Part shown: positions 15,754-25,448 of the stretch, in pieces
How positions within the stretch are numbered: position 1 is the stretch's first letter
Layout of the letters: each line of letters opens with the position of its first letter
Assembly: GCF_916858655.1 (NCBI RefSeq)
Contig: NZ_CAKASL010000003.1
Coordinates: 372,001-436,000 of the forward strand
Length of the DNA: 64,000 nt
Reading direction: 5' to 3'
From: Aeromicrobium sp. Leaf350
Lineage (GTDB): Bacteria > Actinomycetota > Actinomycetes > Propionibacteriales > Nocardioidaceae
The notes under the pieces: model-generated
The model's input: only the letters and a program-made list of their open reading frames with translations
What the model was told of the DNA's origin: nothing
The model's database searches: none
Program-made: the position numbers and the translations under genes

Positions 15754-17064
15754 GTGTCTGACGTGATCCGTTCCCAGGAGCTGTTCCAGCGTGCCCTCGC
15801 CGTCTCGCCGGGTGGGGTCAACTCCCCCGTGCGGGCCTTCCGTGCCGTGGGTGGTGCGCCGCGCTTCATGCGCTCCGGCTCGGGTGCCTGGCTGACCGAC
15901 GTCGACGGCAACACCTACGTCGACCTGGTGGGCTCGTGGGGGCCGATGCTCCTGGGCCACGCGCACCCGGAGGTCCTGGCGGCCGTGGCCGACGCCGTCT
16001 CCCGGGGCACCTCGTTCGGCACGCCGAGCGAGCCCGAGGTCGCCCTCGCGGAGGAGATCGTCGCGCGCACCCCGGTCGAGAGCGTCCGCCTGGTGTCGTC
16101 GGGCACCGAGGCGACGATGTCGGCGATCCGCCTCGCCCGCGGCGCGACGGGTCGCGACACGATCGTGAAGTTCGCCGGCTGCTACCACGGCCACGTCGAC
16201 GCGCTGCTGGCCGAGGCCGGCTCGGGCGTCGTGACCCTGGGCATCCCCGGCACCCCCGGGGTGCCGGCGCACGTCGCCGCCGACACGGTCGTGCTGCCCT
16301 ACAACGACCGCGACGCCGTGACGGCGGCCTTCGCCGAGCTGGGCGACCGCATCGCGTGCGTGATCACCGAGGCGGCCCCGGGCAACATGGGAGTCGTGCC
16401 GCCCGAGCCCGGGTTCAACGCCTTCCTGGCCGCCACCTGCCGGCAGAACGGCGCCCTGCTCATCAGCGACGAGGTCATGACCGGCTTCCGCGCCAGCCGC
16501 CACGGCCAGTGGGGCCTGGACGGCGCCGTCGAGGGCTGGGCCCCCGACCTCATGACCTTCGGCAAGGTCATGGGCGGCGGCTTCCCCGCCGCGGCGTTCG
16601 GCGGGCGCGCCGAGCTCATGAACCTGCTCGCGCCGGCCGGACCCGTCTACCAGGCCGGCACGCTCTCGGGGAACCCCGTCGCGACCACCGCCGGCCTCAC
16701 GACCCTGCGGCTTGCGACGGCCGACGTGTACCGGCACCTGCTCGACGTCTCCGACCGCCTCCAGGCCGCCGTCGGCGAGGCCCTCTCGGCCGCGGGGGTG
16801 CGGCACGCCGTCCAGCGCACCGGGACGATGTTCAGCGTGTTCTGGGGCGTCGACGAGGTCCGTGACTTCGCCGGTGCCCAGGCGCAGGAGACCTGGCGCT
16901 ACCCGGCCTTCTTCCACGCGATGCTCGACGCGGGCGTGTACCTGCCGCCGAGCGCCTTCGAGGCCTGGTTCGTCTCGGCCGCTCACGACGAGGAAGCCTT
17001 CTCTAGAATCGTCGAGGCACTGCCCGCCGCCGCGCGGGCTGCTGCGGCTGCCCAGCCGGTCTGA
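15754..17064 (+). CDS. hemL: glutamate-1-semialdehyde 2,1-aminomutase
   Basis: The PLP enzyme moves the amino group to make 5-aminolevulinate, the step after HemA. The 436 residues are a normal length. [20 protein letters not shown] opens the fold, [17 protein letters not shown] carries the cofactor-binding Asp, and the PLP lysine is in [19 protein letters not shown] chose GTG 15754 because GGGAG sits 8 nt upstream; ATG 15733 would add seven residues. It lies away from hemACDB but beside the cytochrome c maturation operon. Confidence 0.95.
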   Translation: MSDVIRSQELFQRALAVSPGGVNSPVRAFRAVGGAPRFMRSGSGAWLTDVDGNTYVDLVGSWGPMLLGHAHPEVLAAVADAVSRGTSFGTPSEPEVALAEEIVARTPVESVRLVSSGTEATMSAIRLARGATGRDTIVKFAGCYHGHVDALLAEAGSGVVTLGIPGTPGVPAHVAADTVVLPYNDRDAVTAAFAELGDRIACVITEAAPGNMGVVPPEPGFNAFLAATCRQNGALLISDEVMTGFRASRHGQWGLDGAVEGWAPDLMTFGKVMGGGFPAAAFGGRAELMNLLAPAGPVYQAGTLSGNPVATTAGLTTLRLATADVYRHLLDVSDRLQAAVGEALSAAGVRHAVQRTGTMFSVFWGVDEVRDFAGAQAQETWRYPAFFHAMLDAGVYLPPSAFEAWFVSAAHDEEAFSRIVEALPAAARAAAAAQPV

Positions 17065-17088
17065 CCCGCCCCCGAACTCGAGGACACC

Positions 17089-17739
17089 ATGAGCACCCGA
17101 ACGATCGTGCACCTGATGCGACACGGCGAGGTCGAGAACCCCGGCGGCGTGCTCTACGGCCGGCTGCCGGAGTTCTACCTCAGCGAGCTGGGGCACCGCA
17201 TGGCCGAGCGCGCTGCGGACTTCCTCGCCAAGAACGAGATCGTGCACCTCGTGGCCTCGCCCCTGGAGCGCGCCCAGCAGACCGCAGCCCCGCTCTCGAA
17301 GATCCTCGACGCGCCGATCACGACCGACGACCGGGTCATCGAGGCCGACAACCTCTTCGAGGGTCGCACGGTCGGCGCGGGACCCAAGGCGTTCCGTCAC
17401 CCCAAGAACTGGTGGATGCTCCGCAACCCGTGGCGTCCCTCGTGGGGCGAGCCGTACAAGGAGATCGCGGCCCGCATGCAGGCCGCCGTCGCCGACGCCC
17501 GCGACGCCGCGCGCGGTCACGAGGCCGTCATCGTGTCGCACCAGCTGCCCGTGTGGATCGCGCGGCAGGCCTACGAGGGCAACTCCTACCTCCACGACCC
17601 CCGCAAGCGGCAGTGCACGCTCGCCAGCATCACGAGCCTGACGTTCGACGGCGACGACTACGCCGGCTTCAGCTACGCCGAGCCCGCCGGGGACCTGCTG
17701 CCCGAGGCGCTCAAGGGCAAGTTCGTCGGGGGCGCATGA
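17089..17739 (+). CDS. histidine phosphatase family protein (phosphoglycerate-mutase-like)
   Basis: The 216-residue protein has the RHG signature in VHLMRHGEVENPGGVLYGRL (phospho-accepting His about 11), ASPLERAQQTA (second arginine) near 59, and VIVSHQLPVWIAR (second catalytic His) near 145. It follows hemL by 24 bp and overlaps the thioredoxin-like gene by 4 bp, so it belongs to the same operon. The substrate is unknown. The position ahead of cytochrome c maturation genes recurs in actinobacteria as far as I recall, but no functional link is established. Confidence 0.88.
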   Translation: MSTRTIVHLMRHGEVENPGGVLYGRLPEFYLSELGHRMAERAADFLAKNEIVHLVASPLERAQQTAAPLSKILDAPITTDDRVIEADNLFEGRTVGAGPKAFRHPKNWWMLRNPWRPSWGEPYKEIAARMQAAVADARDAARGHEAVIVSHQLPVWIARQAYEGNSYLHDPRKRQCTLASITSLTFDGDDYAGFSYAEPAGDLLPEALKGKFVGGA

Positions 17740-18332
17740 CCATCGTCCTCGCGACGGCACGGGCCCGCCGGCTCGTCGCCACCGTCGCCGTCCTGGGCCT
17801 GGCCCTGCTGGGCGCCTGCGAGGGTGCCGGCACCGGCGGCTCCACGGGTGGCTACGTCAGCTCCGACGGCACCGTGACGATCGTCGAGCCCGAGGACCGC
17901 GAGGACGCCCCCACGCTGACCGGCACCGACCTGGACGGCGAGCCGCTGTCGACCGACGACTTCACCGGCACCGTCACCGTCATCAACGTGTGGGGCTCGT
18001 GGTGCCCGCCGTGCCGTGCCGAGGCCCCGACCCTCGCCGAGCTCGCCGAGACCTACGGGGACGACGCGCAGTTCCTGGGCATCGTCAACCGCAGCAAGGA
18101 CGCGGCGGCGAAGGCCTTCAACACCACGTACGGCATCACCTATCCGAGCTTCTCCGACGAGGGCGGCAGCCTCGAGCTGCGCTTCGTCGACTCGCTCCCG
18201 TCGCAGGCCATCCCGACGACCTGGGTCATCGACGCGGAGGGACGCGTCGCGGCCCGCATCCTCGACGAGGTCGACGCCTCGACGCTCGGCGGCATCATCG
18301 ACGACCTCCTGGCCGAGTCCGAGGGCGCGTGA
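17736..18332 (+). CDS. TlpA/ResA-like thiol-disulfide lipoprotein for cytochrome c maturation
   Basis: The 198-residue protein has a signal peptide ending in a lipobox (LALLGAC, Cys about 27) and so should be anchored outside the membrane. The thioredoxin-fold domain follows (about 60-195) with the redox pair in VWGSWCPPCRAEAPTL and the cis-proline in AIPTTWVIDAEG. Proteins of this type keep the haem-binding CXXCH cysteines of apocytochrome c reduced, taking electrons from CcdA, which is encoded next. ATG 17736 overlaps the preceding stop. Confidence 0.92.
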   Translation: MTIVLATARARRLVATVAVLGLALLGACEGAGTGGSTGGYVSSDGTVTIVEPEDREDAPTLTGTDLDGEPLSTDDFTGTVTVINVWGSWCPPCRAEAPTLAELAETYGDDAQFLGIVNRSKDAAAKAFNTTYGITYPSFSDEGGSLELRFVDSLPSQAIPTTWVIDAEGRVAARILDEVDASTLGGIIDDLLAESEGA

Positions 18333-19078
18333 TGGACGGCTGGCTCAATGAGACGGTGCTGACGGGATCGATGCTCCTGGCGATCCCCGTGGCGGTCGTC
18401 GCCGGTCTCGTCTCGTTCTTCTCGCCGTGCGTCCTCCCGCTCGTGCCGGGCTACCTCTCGTACGTCTCGGGCGTGGGGGTGCAGGACCTCGACCGCGAGG
18501 GACGGTCGAAGATCGTGCTCGGCTCGGTGCTCTTCGTGCTCGGGTTCTCGGCGATCTTCGTGGCCGGCGGGGCCCTGTTCGGAGCCTTCGGCCTGCGCCT
18601 CGCCCAGCACCAGCGCACGTTCTCGATCGTGGCCGGCGTGCTCGTGATCCTGCTGGCCCTGGTGTTCCTCGGCCTCGGGTCGCGCATGCAGCGCGACTTC
18701 CGCATTCACGCAGTGCCGACCGTCGGGGTGGCGATCGCCCCGGTCCTCGGCGTCTTCTTCGGCCTGGGCTGGCTCCCGTGCATCGGCCCGACCCTCGGCG
18801 CGGTGCTGGCGCTCGCCGGCAACGAGGCCACGGCCACGCGGGGAGCGGCGCTCACCGCCGTCTACTGCCTCGGGCTCGGGGTGCCGTTCGTCCTCGCGGC
18901 GCTCGGCTTCGCCCGGTTCACCCGCACGGCGGGCTGGGTGCGCCGTCACCAGCGGGCCATCCAGGTCGCCGGGGGTGTGCTGCTGCTCGTCGTCGGCGTC
19001 ATGCTCGTGACCGGCTGGTGGGACTCCCTGATCTCTGACCTGCAGAGCTGGGCCGGCGGATTCGGGACGCCGCTGTGA
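18332..19078 (+). CDS. ccdA: cytochrome c biogenesis membrane protein CcdA
   Basis: The 248-residue protein has six hydrophobic helices in the DsbD-core fold. The two redox cysteines are in SFFSPCVLPLVPGYLSYVSG (about 32-51) and FGLGWLPCIGPTLGAVLAL (about 145-163). It passes electrons from cytoplasmic thioredoxin across the membrane to the TlpA-like lipoprotein. Its ATG shares one base with the stop of that gene, and resB begins within its own stop, so all are coupled. Confidence 0.94.
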   Translation: MDGWLNETVLTGSMLLAIPVAVVAGLVSFFSPCVLPLVPGYLSYVSGVGVQDLDREGRSKIVLGSVLFVLGFSAIFVAGGALFGAFGLRLAQHQRTFSIVAGVLVILLALVFLGLGSRMQRDFRIHAVPTVGVAIAPVLGVFFGLGWLPCIGPTLGAVLALAGNEATATRGAALTAVYCLGLGVPFVLAALGFARFTRTAGWVRRHQRAIQVAGGVLLLVVGVMLVTGWWDSLISDLQSWAGGFGTPL

Positions 19079-20691
19079 GCGACGGATCCCCGAGCAAGAG
19101 CAAGCGAGAGCTCCGGGCCGAGCGGCGCAGGGGGCCGGCTCCGGCGCTCGGTCGTCTCGAGTTCCTGCGCTGGATGTGGGCGCAGCTCACCTCGATGCGC
19201 ACGGCCCTGCTGCTGCTCCTGCTGCTCGCGGTGGCCTCGCTGCCCGGCTCGTTCGTGCCGCAGCGCGGGGTCGACGCGCGAGCGGTCGAGGCCTTCCGCG
19301 GACGCCACCCCGACCTCTCGCCCTGGCTCGACCGGCTCGGCGTCTTCAGCGTCTACAGCTCGCCCTGGTTCAGCGCGATCTACCTGCTGCTCATGGTGTC
19401 GCTGGTCGGCTGCATCATCCCGCGCTCCCGCATCTACCTGCGGGCCCTGCGCGCCCGGCCGCCGAAGGCGCCACGCCGCTTCGAGCGCCTGCCCGCGTCC
19501 GGCACGTTCGAGACCTCCGCCGACGTCGACACCGTCCTGGCGGCCGCGCGGCGGGTCGTCCGGCGCTCCCGGGTCGACGTCGTCACCGAGGACGGCGAGG
19601 GCGGGTCGCGCGGCGAGCTGCGGGCCGAGCGCGGCTACCTCCGCGAGCTCGGCAACCTGGTCTTCCACATCAGCGTCGTCGTGGTGCTCGTGGGGGTCGC
19701 CGTCGGCTCGCTGATCGGGTACCGCGGCGCCGTGATCGTCACCGAGGGCAACCGGTTCTCCAACGTGCTCACGCAGTACGACGAGTTCACCTCGGGCACG
19801 TGGTTCGACCCCGACAGCCTGCCGCCGTTCTCGCTCGAGCTCGACGACCTCGTGGCGGAGTTCGACATCGGCGACGGCCCCCAGCGCGGCGCGCCCCGCC
19901 TGTTCGAGGCGAACGGCACCTTCCGCGACGGGCTCGACGGCGACGAGGAGGACTACTCGATCCGGGTCAACCACCCGCTCTCGATCGGCTCGACCGACAT
20001 CTTCCTGGTCGGCCAGGGGTACTCGCCCGTCATCCGGGTCACCGATCCGGAGGGCAACGTCGTGTTCGACGAGGCCGTGCCGTTCCTGCCGGAGGACGCG
20101 ACCTACACGTCGGGCGGCGTCGTGAAGGTGCCCGACATCCAGCCGGAGCAGCTGGGCATGCAGGGCTTCTTCCTGCCCACCGCCGCCAGCACCGGCGAGG
20201 GCGAGGCCTCGATCTCGATCTTCCCGGCGGCGGCCAACCCCTACATCGCCCTGCAGGCCTGGACCGGCGACCTCGGGCTCGACGAGGGCACGCCGCAGTC
20301 GGTCTACGTCCTCGACACCACCGACATGACGCAGGTGCTGAACGAGAACGGTGACCCGTTCCGCATCGAGCTGCAGCCGGGGCAGTCCTCGACGCTGCCC
20401 GACGGCACGGTCGTGGAGTTCACCCGGCTCCAGCAGTTCGCCCGGTTCCAGATCAGCTCGTCCCCGCTCGCGGGGCTCCCGCTCGGCGGCGTCGCGGTCG
20501 GCCTGGGCGGGCTCGTGCTGTCGCTGTTCGTCCGTCCCCGTCGCACCTGGGTTCGTGCGACTTCGGACGGCTCACGTACCGTGGTGGAGGTTGCCGCGCT
20601 GGACCGGGTCCCCCGGGACGACCTGCCTGACGACCTCACCGCCTTCATCGACCGTCTCCGTGACGAGATCGAGCCCCAGGAGACGCCATGA
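19075..20691 (+). CDS. resB: cytochrome c biogenesis protein ResB
   Basis: The 538-residue protein has a basic cytoplasmic start, three early membrane segments (about 35-55, 95-115, 190-215) and a large external domain (about 220-455), then a final helix near 465-485 followed by a cytoplasmic tail. This is the topology of ResB/Ccs1, which with CcsB forms the system II haem transporter and cytochrome c haem lyase. RTALLLLLLLAVASLPGSFV is the first helix. GTG 19075 overlaps the ccdA stop, and ccsB starts in its stop. Confidence 0.93.
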   Translation: MSDGSPSKSKRELRAERRRGPAPALGRLEFLRWMWAQLTSMRTALLLLLLLAVASLPGSFVPQRGVDARAVEAFRGRHPDLSPWLDRLGVFSVYSSPWFSAIYLLLMVSLVGCIIPRSRIYLRALRARPPKAPRRFERLPASGTFETSADVDTVLAAARRVVRRSRVDVVTEDGEGGSRGELRAERGYLRELGNLVFHISVVVVLVGVAVGSLIGYRGAVIVTEGNRFSNVLTQYDEFTSGTWFDPDSLPPFSLELDDLVAEFDIGDGPQRGAPRLFEANGTFRDGLDGDEEDYSIRVNHPLSIGSTDIFLVGQGYSPVIRVTDPEGNVVFDEAVPFLPEDATYTSGGVVKVPDIQPEQLGMQGFFLPTAASTGEGEASISIFPAAANPYIALQAWTGDLGLDEGTPQSVYVLDTTDMTQVLNENGDPFRIELQPGQSSTLPDGTVVEFTRLQQFARFQISSSPLAGLPLGGVAVGLGGLVLSLFVRPRRTWVRATSDGSRTVVEVAALDRVPRDDLPDDLTAFIDRLRDEIEPQETP

Positions 20692-21632
20692 CCCTCGCCG
20701 AGTACGCCGAGTTCTCGAACTACGCCGTCGCCTCGGGCACGCTCGTGCTCGCGCTCGCCTTCCTGGCCCACCTGGCCGAGCTGCTGTTCGTCCGCCAGGA
20801 GGCGGTCGTCCCGGCCACGGCCTCCGTCGGTGGCGCCTCGCAGGGCTCCGTCGCGGTCGCCGACGAGGACGACGACGAGGTCGAGCCGCGCAGCGCCGTG
20901 CTGAGCCGCGTCGGCATCGCGCTGACGATCGTCGCGACGGGTCTGCTCGTGGCCGGCGTCGTCACCCGCGCGCTGGCCTCGACCCGCGTGCCCTGGGGCA
21001 ACATGTACGAGTTCGGCCTGACGGGCGTCTCGATCGCTCTGGTCGTCTACCTCGTGCTCGTGCGCATCACCGCGATCCAGTGGATCGGGCCCCTCGTCAC
21101 GGGCTTCGGTCTGGCGATCCTCGGCCTCGCCTGGTCGGCCTACGTGCCGGCCGGCCCGCTGGTGCCCGCGCTGCACTCCTACTGGCTCGTCATCCACGTC
21201 GCCGCGGTCATGATCGCCGGCGCGCTGTTCCTGGTCGGCGCCTCGGCGTCGCTGCTCTACCTGCTCAAGGAGCGGGCCGAGAACAAGGGGCACGTCGGCC
21301 CCATCCTGAGCCGGGTGCCCACGATCGCGACGATGGACCGCCTCGCGTACCGCACCCACGCGGTCGGTTTCGTGCTGTGGACCTTCGGCGCCCTGATCGC
21401 CGGGCCCATCTGGGCGCACTACGCCTGGGGCCGGTACTGGGGCTGGGACCCCAAGGAGGTCTGGGCCTTCATCACCTGGGTCGTCTACGCGGGCTACCTG
21501 CACGCGCGGGCCACGGCCGGCTGGAAGGGCCGCGGCGCCGCGATCATCGCCTTGGCGGGCTTCGCGACGTTCCTGTTCAGCTACTACGGCGTCAACATCT
21601 TCGTCCCCGGCCTGCACAGCTACGCCAAGTAA
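20688..21632 (+). CDS. ccsB: cytochrome c biogenesis protein CcsB/ResC (haem handling)
   Basis: The 314-residue integral membrane protein has about eight helices. The tryptophan-rich haem-handling signature is WGRYWGWDPKEVWAFITWVV (about 246-265), with conserved histidines in the flanking helices (HSYWLVIHVAA, RTHAVGF, and HSYAK at the C terminus). It presents haem to apocytochrome c outside the membrane together with ResB. It is the last gene of the run that starts at hemL. Confidence 0.95.
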   Translation: MTLAEYAEFSNYAVASGTLVLALAFLAHLAELLFVRQEAVVPATASVGGASQGSVAVADEDDDEVEPRSAVLSRVGIALTIVATGLLVAGVVTRALASTRVPWGNMYEFGLTGVSIALVVYLVLVRITAIQWIGPLVTGFGLAILGLAWSAYVPAGPLVPALHSYWLVIHVAAVMIAGALFLVGASASLLYLLKERAENKGHVGPILSRVPTIATMDRLAYRTHAVGFVLWTFGALIAGPIWAHYAWGRYWGWDPKEVWAFITWVVYAGYLHARATAGWKGRGAAIIALAGFATFLFSYYGVNIFVPGLHSYAK

Positions 21633-21699
21633 GCCGACCCCCGCCGGACGTCCCCCCTTCTACGACTTTCGGCCGACGCGGGGTGTCCGCCCGAGCCGA

Positions 21700-21705
21700 T
21701 AGCGT
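21700..21705 (+). promoter_or_regulatory. -10 box (TAGCGT) of the ABC-2 exporter operon
   Basis: TAGCGT ends 7 nt before the ATG at 21713, leaderless spacing. Confidence 0.5.
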
Positions 21706-21712
21706 CGAGGCC

Positions 21713-22615
21713 ATGGGGGTACAGATCGAGGTCGATCACCTGACGATGCGCTACGGCGCCGTCACCGCGGTCGAGGACATCAGCTTCACGGTCGAGCCAG
21801 GCGAGTTCTTCGGCCTGCTCGGTCCCAACGGCGCCGGCAAGACCACGACGCTCGAGACGATCGAGGGGCTCCGCGAGCCCTCGGAGGGTCGGGTCTCGAT
21901 CGACGGGCGTGACCCGGCCCGGCGCGAGCCCGACCTCCAGCGACGCATCGGCGTGCAGCTGCAGTCCTCGGCCTTCTTCGAGCGGCTCACCGCGGTCGAG
22001 CAGCTCCGCACGTTCGGGGCGATCTACGGGGTCTCCACCGCACGGCTCGACGAGCTGCTCGAGCAGGTCGGCCTCACCGAGAAGGCCGACGCCCAGGTCG
22101 AGGACCTCTCCGGCGGCCAGAAGCAGCGGCTCTCCATCGCGTGCGCCCTCGTGCACGACCCCGAGGTCGTGTTCCTCGACGAGCCGACCGCAGCTCTCGA
22201 CCCGCAGGCGCGGCGCAACCTCTGGGACGTCCTGCGCGGCATCAACGACTCCGGGCGCACCGTCGTGCTCACGACGCACTACATGGAGGAGGCCGAGGTG
22301 CTCTGCGACCGGGTGGCCATCGTCGACCGCGGCCGGCTCCTCGAGCTCGACACGCCCTCCGCCCTCATCCGCGGCCTCGACGCCGCGACCCGCATCGGGC
22401 TCGCCGCCGAGGCCATCTCGCTCGACGACGCTCGCACCCTGCCGGCGGTCGACACGGTCACGCTCGGGGGTTCCGGTCTCGTGATCGAGACGCGTGACGC
22501 CGCCACGGTGCTTGGCGAGCTCGGTCGCCGCGAGGCCCTCGAGGGGCTCAGCGTCAGCAAGGGCACGCTCGAGGACGTCTTCCTCGACCTGACCGGTCGG
22601 GAGTACCGCGCATGA
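21713..22615 (+). CDS. ABC transporter ATP-binding protein (drug/ABC-2 exporter type)
   Basis: The 300-residue ATPase has Walker A GPNGAGKTTTLE (about 38-49), signature LSGGQKQRLSIA (about 131), Walker B VVFLDEPTAALDP (about 153) and H-loop LTTHYMEEAE (about 185). The C-terminal 80 residues are the extra domain found in DrrA/CcmA-like ATPases of ABC-2 exporters. The permease gene starts in its stop codon. The substrate is unknown. Confidence 0.92.
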   Translation: MGVQIEVDHLTMRYGAVTAVEDISFTVEPGEFFGLLGPNGAGKTTTLETIEGLREPSEGRVSIDGRDPARREPDLQRRIGVQLQSSAFFERLTAVEQLRTFGAIYGVSTARLDELLEQVGLTEKADAQVEDLSGGQKQRLSIACALVHDPEVVFLDEPTAALDPQARRNLWDVLRGINDSGRTVVLTTHYMEEAEVLCDRVAIVDRGRLLELDTPSALIRGLDAATRIGLAAEAISLDDARTLPAVDTVTLGGSGLVIETRDAATVLGELGRREALEGLSVSKGTLEDVFLDLTGREYRA

Positions 22616-23757
22616 GCACGAGCACCCGGCCCGAGAGCCAGACCACCCCCGCGCCGACCACCGGCGCCGGCGACGCCAAGGCCGCACGCCCCCTGAAGGC
22701 GCTCACCGTCGCGATGTTCAAGGGCTTCGTGCGCGACCGCATGACGCTGTTCTGGGCCATCGCGTTCCCGCTGATGTTCCTGGTGCTCTTCGGGGGCATC
22801 TTCACGAGCCAGGGCGAGGCCGATCCGGCCGAGGTCATCGTGGTGGGCGAGGTGTCGGTCATCGACGACGCCCCCGCCGAGGCGCGCGAGGGCATCGACC
22901 AGGCCATCGACATCACCCGCAGCGACGACCTCGACGAGGCCCTCGAGAAGGTGCGCGACGGCGACGCCGCCGCGGCCGTCACCGAGGAGGGCGGCACCGT
23001 CACGGTGCACTACTCGGCGGCCGACGCGGTCGGAGGTGCCCAGATCCAGGGCATCATGCAGGCGATCGTGCAGCAGGCGAACACGGCGGTCTACCAGCAG
23101 TCCACGGGAGAACCGCCCACGTTCACGTTCGACGCGAGCCAGGTCGAGGACGACTCGCTCGAGCAGATCCAGTACGTCACGCCGAGCCTGCTCGGCTGGG
23201 CCGTCGCGATGAGCGCCACGTTCGGCGCCGCGGCCAACCTCGTCATGTGGCGCAAGAGCGGCCTGCTCCGACGGCTGCGACTGGCCCCGGTGCGCACCAG
23301 CTCGGTCGTCCTCGCGCGGGTCGGGGTCAGTCTCGTCATCGCGGTCGTGCAGGCCGTGATCTTCGTCGGGCTCGGGGTCGGCGCCTTCGGCCTCACGCTG
23401 TCGGGCTGGTGGCCGCTCATGGTGCCGCTGCTGCTGGCCGGCACGCTGGCGTTCCTGTCGATCGGCATGCTCGCCGGGGCGGTCTCCAAGACCGAGGAGG
23501 GCGCGATCGGGCTCGCGAACTTCATCGTCCTGCCGATGGCGTTCCTGTCCGGCTCGTTCTTCCCGCTCGACGGGGCACCCGCGTGGCTGCGCATCGTGAG
23601 CAACTGCCTGCCGCTCAAGCACCTCAACGACGGCATGCTCGACGTCATGGTGCGCGAGCAAGGGCCCGGCGCCATCGTCGTGCCCATCGCGATCCTGCTG
23701 GGCTTCGCCGCCGTGTTCGCGGCGGTCTCGGCGCGGCTCTTCCGCTGGGAGGCCTGA
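22612..23757 (+). CDS. ABC-2 type permease
   Basis: The 381-residue membrane protein has one helix near the N terminus (FWAIAFPLMFLVLFGGIFTS), a long external loop (about 65-190) and five helices toward the C terminus, the ABC2_membrane_3 layout. PMAFLSGSFFPLDGAPAWLR is the conserved segment before the last loop. It forms the channel for the ATPase encoded before it. The exported compound is not evident. Confidence 0.9.
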   Translation: MSTSTRPESQTTPAPTTGAGDAKAARPLKALTVAMFKGFVRDRMTLFWAIAFPLMFLVLFGGIFTSQGEADPAEVIVVGEVSVIDDAPAEAREGIDQAIDITRSDDLDEALEKVRDGDAAAAVTEEGGTVTVHYSAADAVGGAQIQGIMQAIVQQANTAVYQQSTGEPPTFTFDASQVEDDSLEQIQYVTPSLLGWAVAMSATFGAAANLVMWRKSGLLRRLRLAPVRTSSVVLARVGVSLVIAVVQAVIFVGLGVGAFGLTLSGWWPLMVPLLLAGTLAFLSIGMLAGAVSKTEEGAIGLANFIVLPMAFLSGSFFPLDGAPAWLRIVSNCLPLKHLNDGMLDVMVREQGPGAIVVPIAILLGFAAVFAAVSARLFRWEA

Positions 23758-23773
23758 GCCCGCCGGGGGTGAC

Positions 23774-24028
23774 TCAGATGCCGCGCAGGTAGTCCGGGTC
23801 GTCGTCGGGGCCGCGCGGCGGACGAGCGGGCCGGCCGGGCCCGGGCCGCAGTCGCTTGGTGCCGAATCCGATCCACGCCAGCGCGCCGACCACGGGCACC
23901 AGCACGATGATCACGAGCCATGCGGGCTTCGGCAGCAGGCGGACCTGCTGACGGGGAGTGGCGGCCGCGTCGAAGAACGCGTAGATCACCAGGACGATCG
24001 CGAGAGCCGCCAGCAGGAACTTGCCCAT
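23774..24028 (-). CDS. small membrane protein with PLDc_N-type domain
   Basis: The 84-residue protein has two membrane helices (about 4-20 and 37-54: AWLVIIVLVPVVGALAWIGF) and an Arg/Pro/Asp-rich cytoplasmic tail ending in DDDPDYLRGI. This is the phospholipase D N-terminal helix-pair domain standing alone, common in actinobacteria, without known activity. I took the ATG at 24028 because a TACGGT -10 box stands 7 nt upstream; an ATG three codons earlier exists. Confidence 0.8.
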   Translation of the reverse strand: MGKFLLAALAIVLVIYAFFDAAATPRQQVRLLPKPAWLVIIVLVPVVGALAWIGFGTKRLRPGPGRPARPPRGPDDDPDYLRGI

Positions 24029-24035
24029 GGCGGTC

Positions 24036-24041
24036 ACCGTA
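24036..24041 (-). promoter_or_regulatory. -10 box (TACGGT) of the small PLDc_N gene
   Basis: TACGGT on the minus strand ends 7 nt before the ATG at 24028. Confidence 0.45.
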
Positions 24042-24082
24042 GCGAACGACGCCAGGAGTTCGGCCGTCGCACGGGCCGCGAC

Positions 24083-24088
24083 TACGCT
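24083..24088 (+). promoter_or_regulatory. -10 box (TACGCT) of the DUF4229 gene
   Basis: TACGCT ends 6 nt before the ATG at 24095. Confidence 0.45.
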
Positions 24089-24094
24089 GACGTC

Positions 24095-24367
24095 ATGTCG
24101 CCGTTCTGGACCTACACGCTCTCGCGCATCGGACTCTTCGCCGTCACCTACGGAGTCCTGGCCGGCATCGGCTTCGGGTTCGGCCTGGTGAAGTTCGAGG
24201 AGCTGACGAATCTCGTCGTGCTGTTCGTCGCCATGGTGATCTCCTCGGTCCTCGCGTTCGTGCTGCTGACGAAGCAGCGCGAGGCCCTCGCCCTGCAGGT
24301 GCAGGAGCGGGCCGAGAAGATCTCGGCGCGCATCGAGGAGTCGCGCAGTGCCGAAGACGTCGACTGA
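24095..24367 (+). CDS. DUF4229 membrane protein
   Basis: The 90-residue protein has two hydrophobic helices (about 8-30 and 38-60) followed by a charged amphipathic helix with [20 protein letters not shown], likely a short coiled coil in the cytoplasm. It matches the actinobacterial DUF4229 pattern; the function is unknown. Its last 20 bases overlap the start of the next gene in another frame, so the two are probably made from one transcript. Confidence 0.8.
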   Translation: MSPFWTYTLSRIGLFAVTYGVLAGIGFGFGLVKFEELTNLVVLFVAMVISSVLAFVLLTKQREALALQVQERAEKISARIEESRSAEDVD

Positions 24368-25424
24368 TCAGCGGGCCTGGATCGCCGAGGCGGTCCGCAT
24401 CGTCGAGGCCGACGCGAACCGCAGCGCCGACACGCACCTGCACGCGCTCGCGCTGCCCACGCCGGGCGTCGACCTGTACCTCAAGGACGAGTCGGTCCAC
24501 CCGACCGGCAGCCTCAAGCACCGCCTCGCGCGGTCGCTGTTCCTCTACGCACTGTGCAACGGCTGGCTGCGCTCGGACTCCACCGTGGTCGAGGCCTCGA
24601 GCGGCTCCACGGCCGTCAGCGAGGCGTACTTCGCCCGGCTGATCGGGTTGCCCTTCGTCGCCGTGATGCCCGCGTCGACCAGCCGCGAGAAGGTCGCGCT
24701 GATCGAGTGGCACGGCGGGAGCTGCCACTTCGTCGAGTCGTCGTCGCAGACCTACGACGAGGCGCGACGCCTCGCGGCCGACTGCGGCGGGCACTACATG
24801 GACCAGTTCACGTTCGCCGAGCGGGCCACGGACTGGCGCGGCAACAACAACATCGCCGAGTCGATCTTCGAGCAGATGGCGGCTGAGCCGCACCCGATCC
24901 CGAGCTGGGTCGTCGTGGGTGCCGGCACCGGCGGCACGTCCGCGACGATCGGGCGCTACGTGCGGTACCGCCGCCACGAGACGCGGGTGCTCGTCGCGGA
25001 CCCGGAGGGCTCGGCGTTCCACGAGGGCTGGCAGACCGACCGCTCCGACGTGGTCACCACGACGACCTCCCGCATCGAGGGCATCGGTCGCCCCCGCATC
25101 GAGCCGTCGTTCGTGGGCGGCGTCATCGACGACATGCTGCAGGTCCCCGACAGCGCCTCGCTCGCCGCGATGGCCTGGACGTCGGCCCGGCTCGGGCGCG
25201 AAGTCGGCCCGTCGACCGGCACCAACGTCTGGGCCGCGCTCCAGCTGGCCACGCGCATGGCCGAGGCGGGGGAGTCCGGCAGCATCGTCACGCTGCTGTG
25301 CGACGGCGGCGAGCGCTACCGCGCGAGCCACGCCGACGCGACGTGGGTCGCCGCTCACGGCCTCGACCCGGCCCCGTTCGCCGAGCAGCTCGACCGCTAC
25401 GACGCCACGGGCCGCCTGGCCTGA
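24348..25424 (+). CDS. PLP-dependent cysteine synthase-like enzyme, probable cysteine desulfhydrase
   Basis: The 358-residue fold-type II PLP enzyme has its PLP lysine in [14 protein letters not shown] (about 45-58), the substrate loop [14 protein letters not shown] near 80, and the phosphate-binding glycine loop [16 protein letters not shown] near 185. Length and motifs resemble Mycobacterium tuberculosis Cds1, an L-cysteine desulfhydrase releasing sulfide, pyruvate and ammonia, rather than CysK. GTG 24348 lies inside the DUF4229 gene. A cysteine synthase role cannot be excluded. Confidence 0.82.
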   Translation: MPKTSTDQRAWIAEAVRIVEADANRSADTHLHALALPTPGVDLYLKDESVHPTGSLKHRLARSLFLYALCNGWLRSDSTVVEASSGSTAVSEAYFARLIGLPFVAVMPASTSREKVALIEWHGGSCHFVESSSQTYDEARRLAADCGGHYMDQFTFAERATDWRGNNNIAESIFEQMAAEPHPIPSWVVVGAGTGGTSATIGRYVRYRRHETRVLVADPEGSAFHEGWQTDRSDVVTTTTSRIEGIGRPRIEPSFVGGVIDDMLQVPDSASLAAMAWTSARLGREVGPSTGTNVWAALQLATRMAEAGESGSIVTLLCDGGERYRASHADATWVAAHGLDPAPFAEQLDRYDATGRLA

Positions 25425-25448
25425 CGCCCGCGCCGGGTCACTGCCCGC

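Noticed and set aside
15694-17760. A 688-codon minus-strand open frame over hemL and the histidine phosphatase
   Set aside because: Both plus-strand genes show catalytic motifs; the minus frame is compositionally biased and featureless.
22516-23757. Signs of recent transfer in the ABC-2 exporter genes
   Set aside because: Base composition and codon use look like the neighbours, and no repeats or mobility genes flank them.
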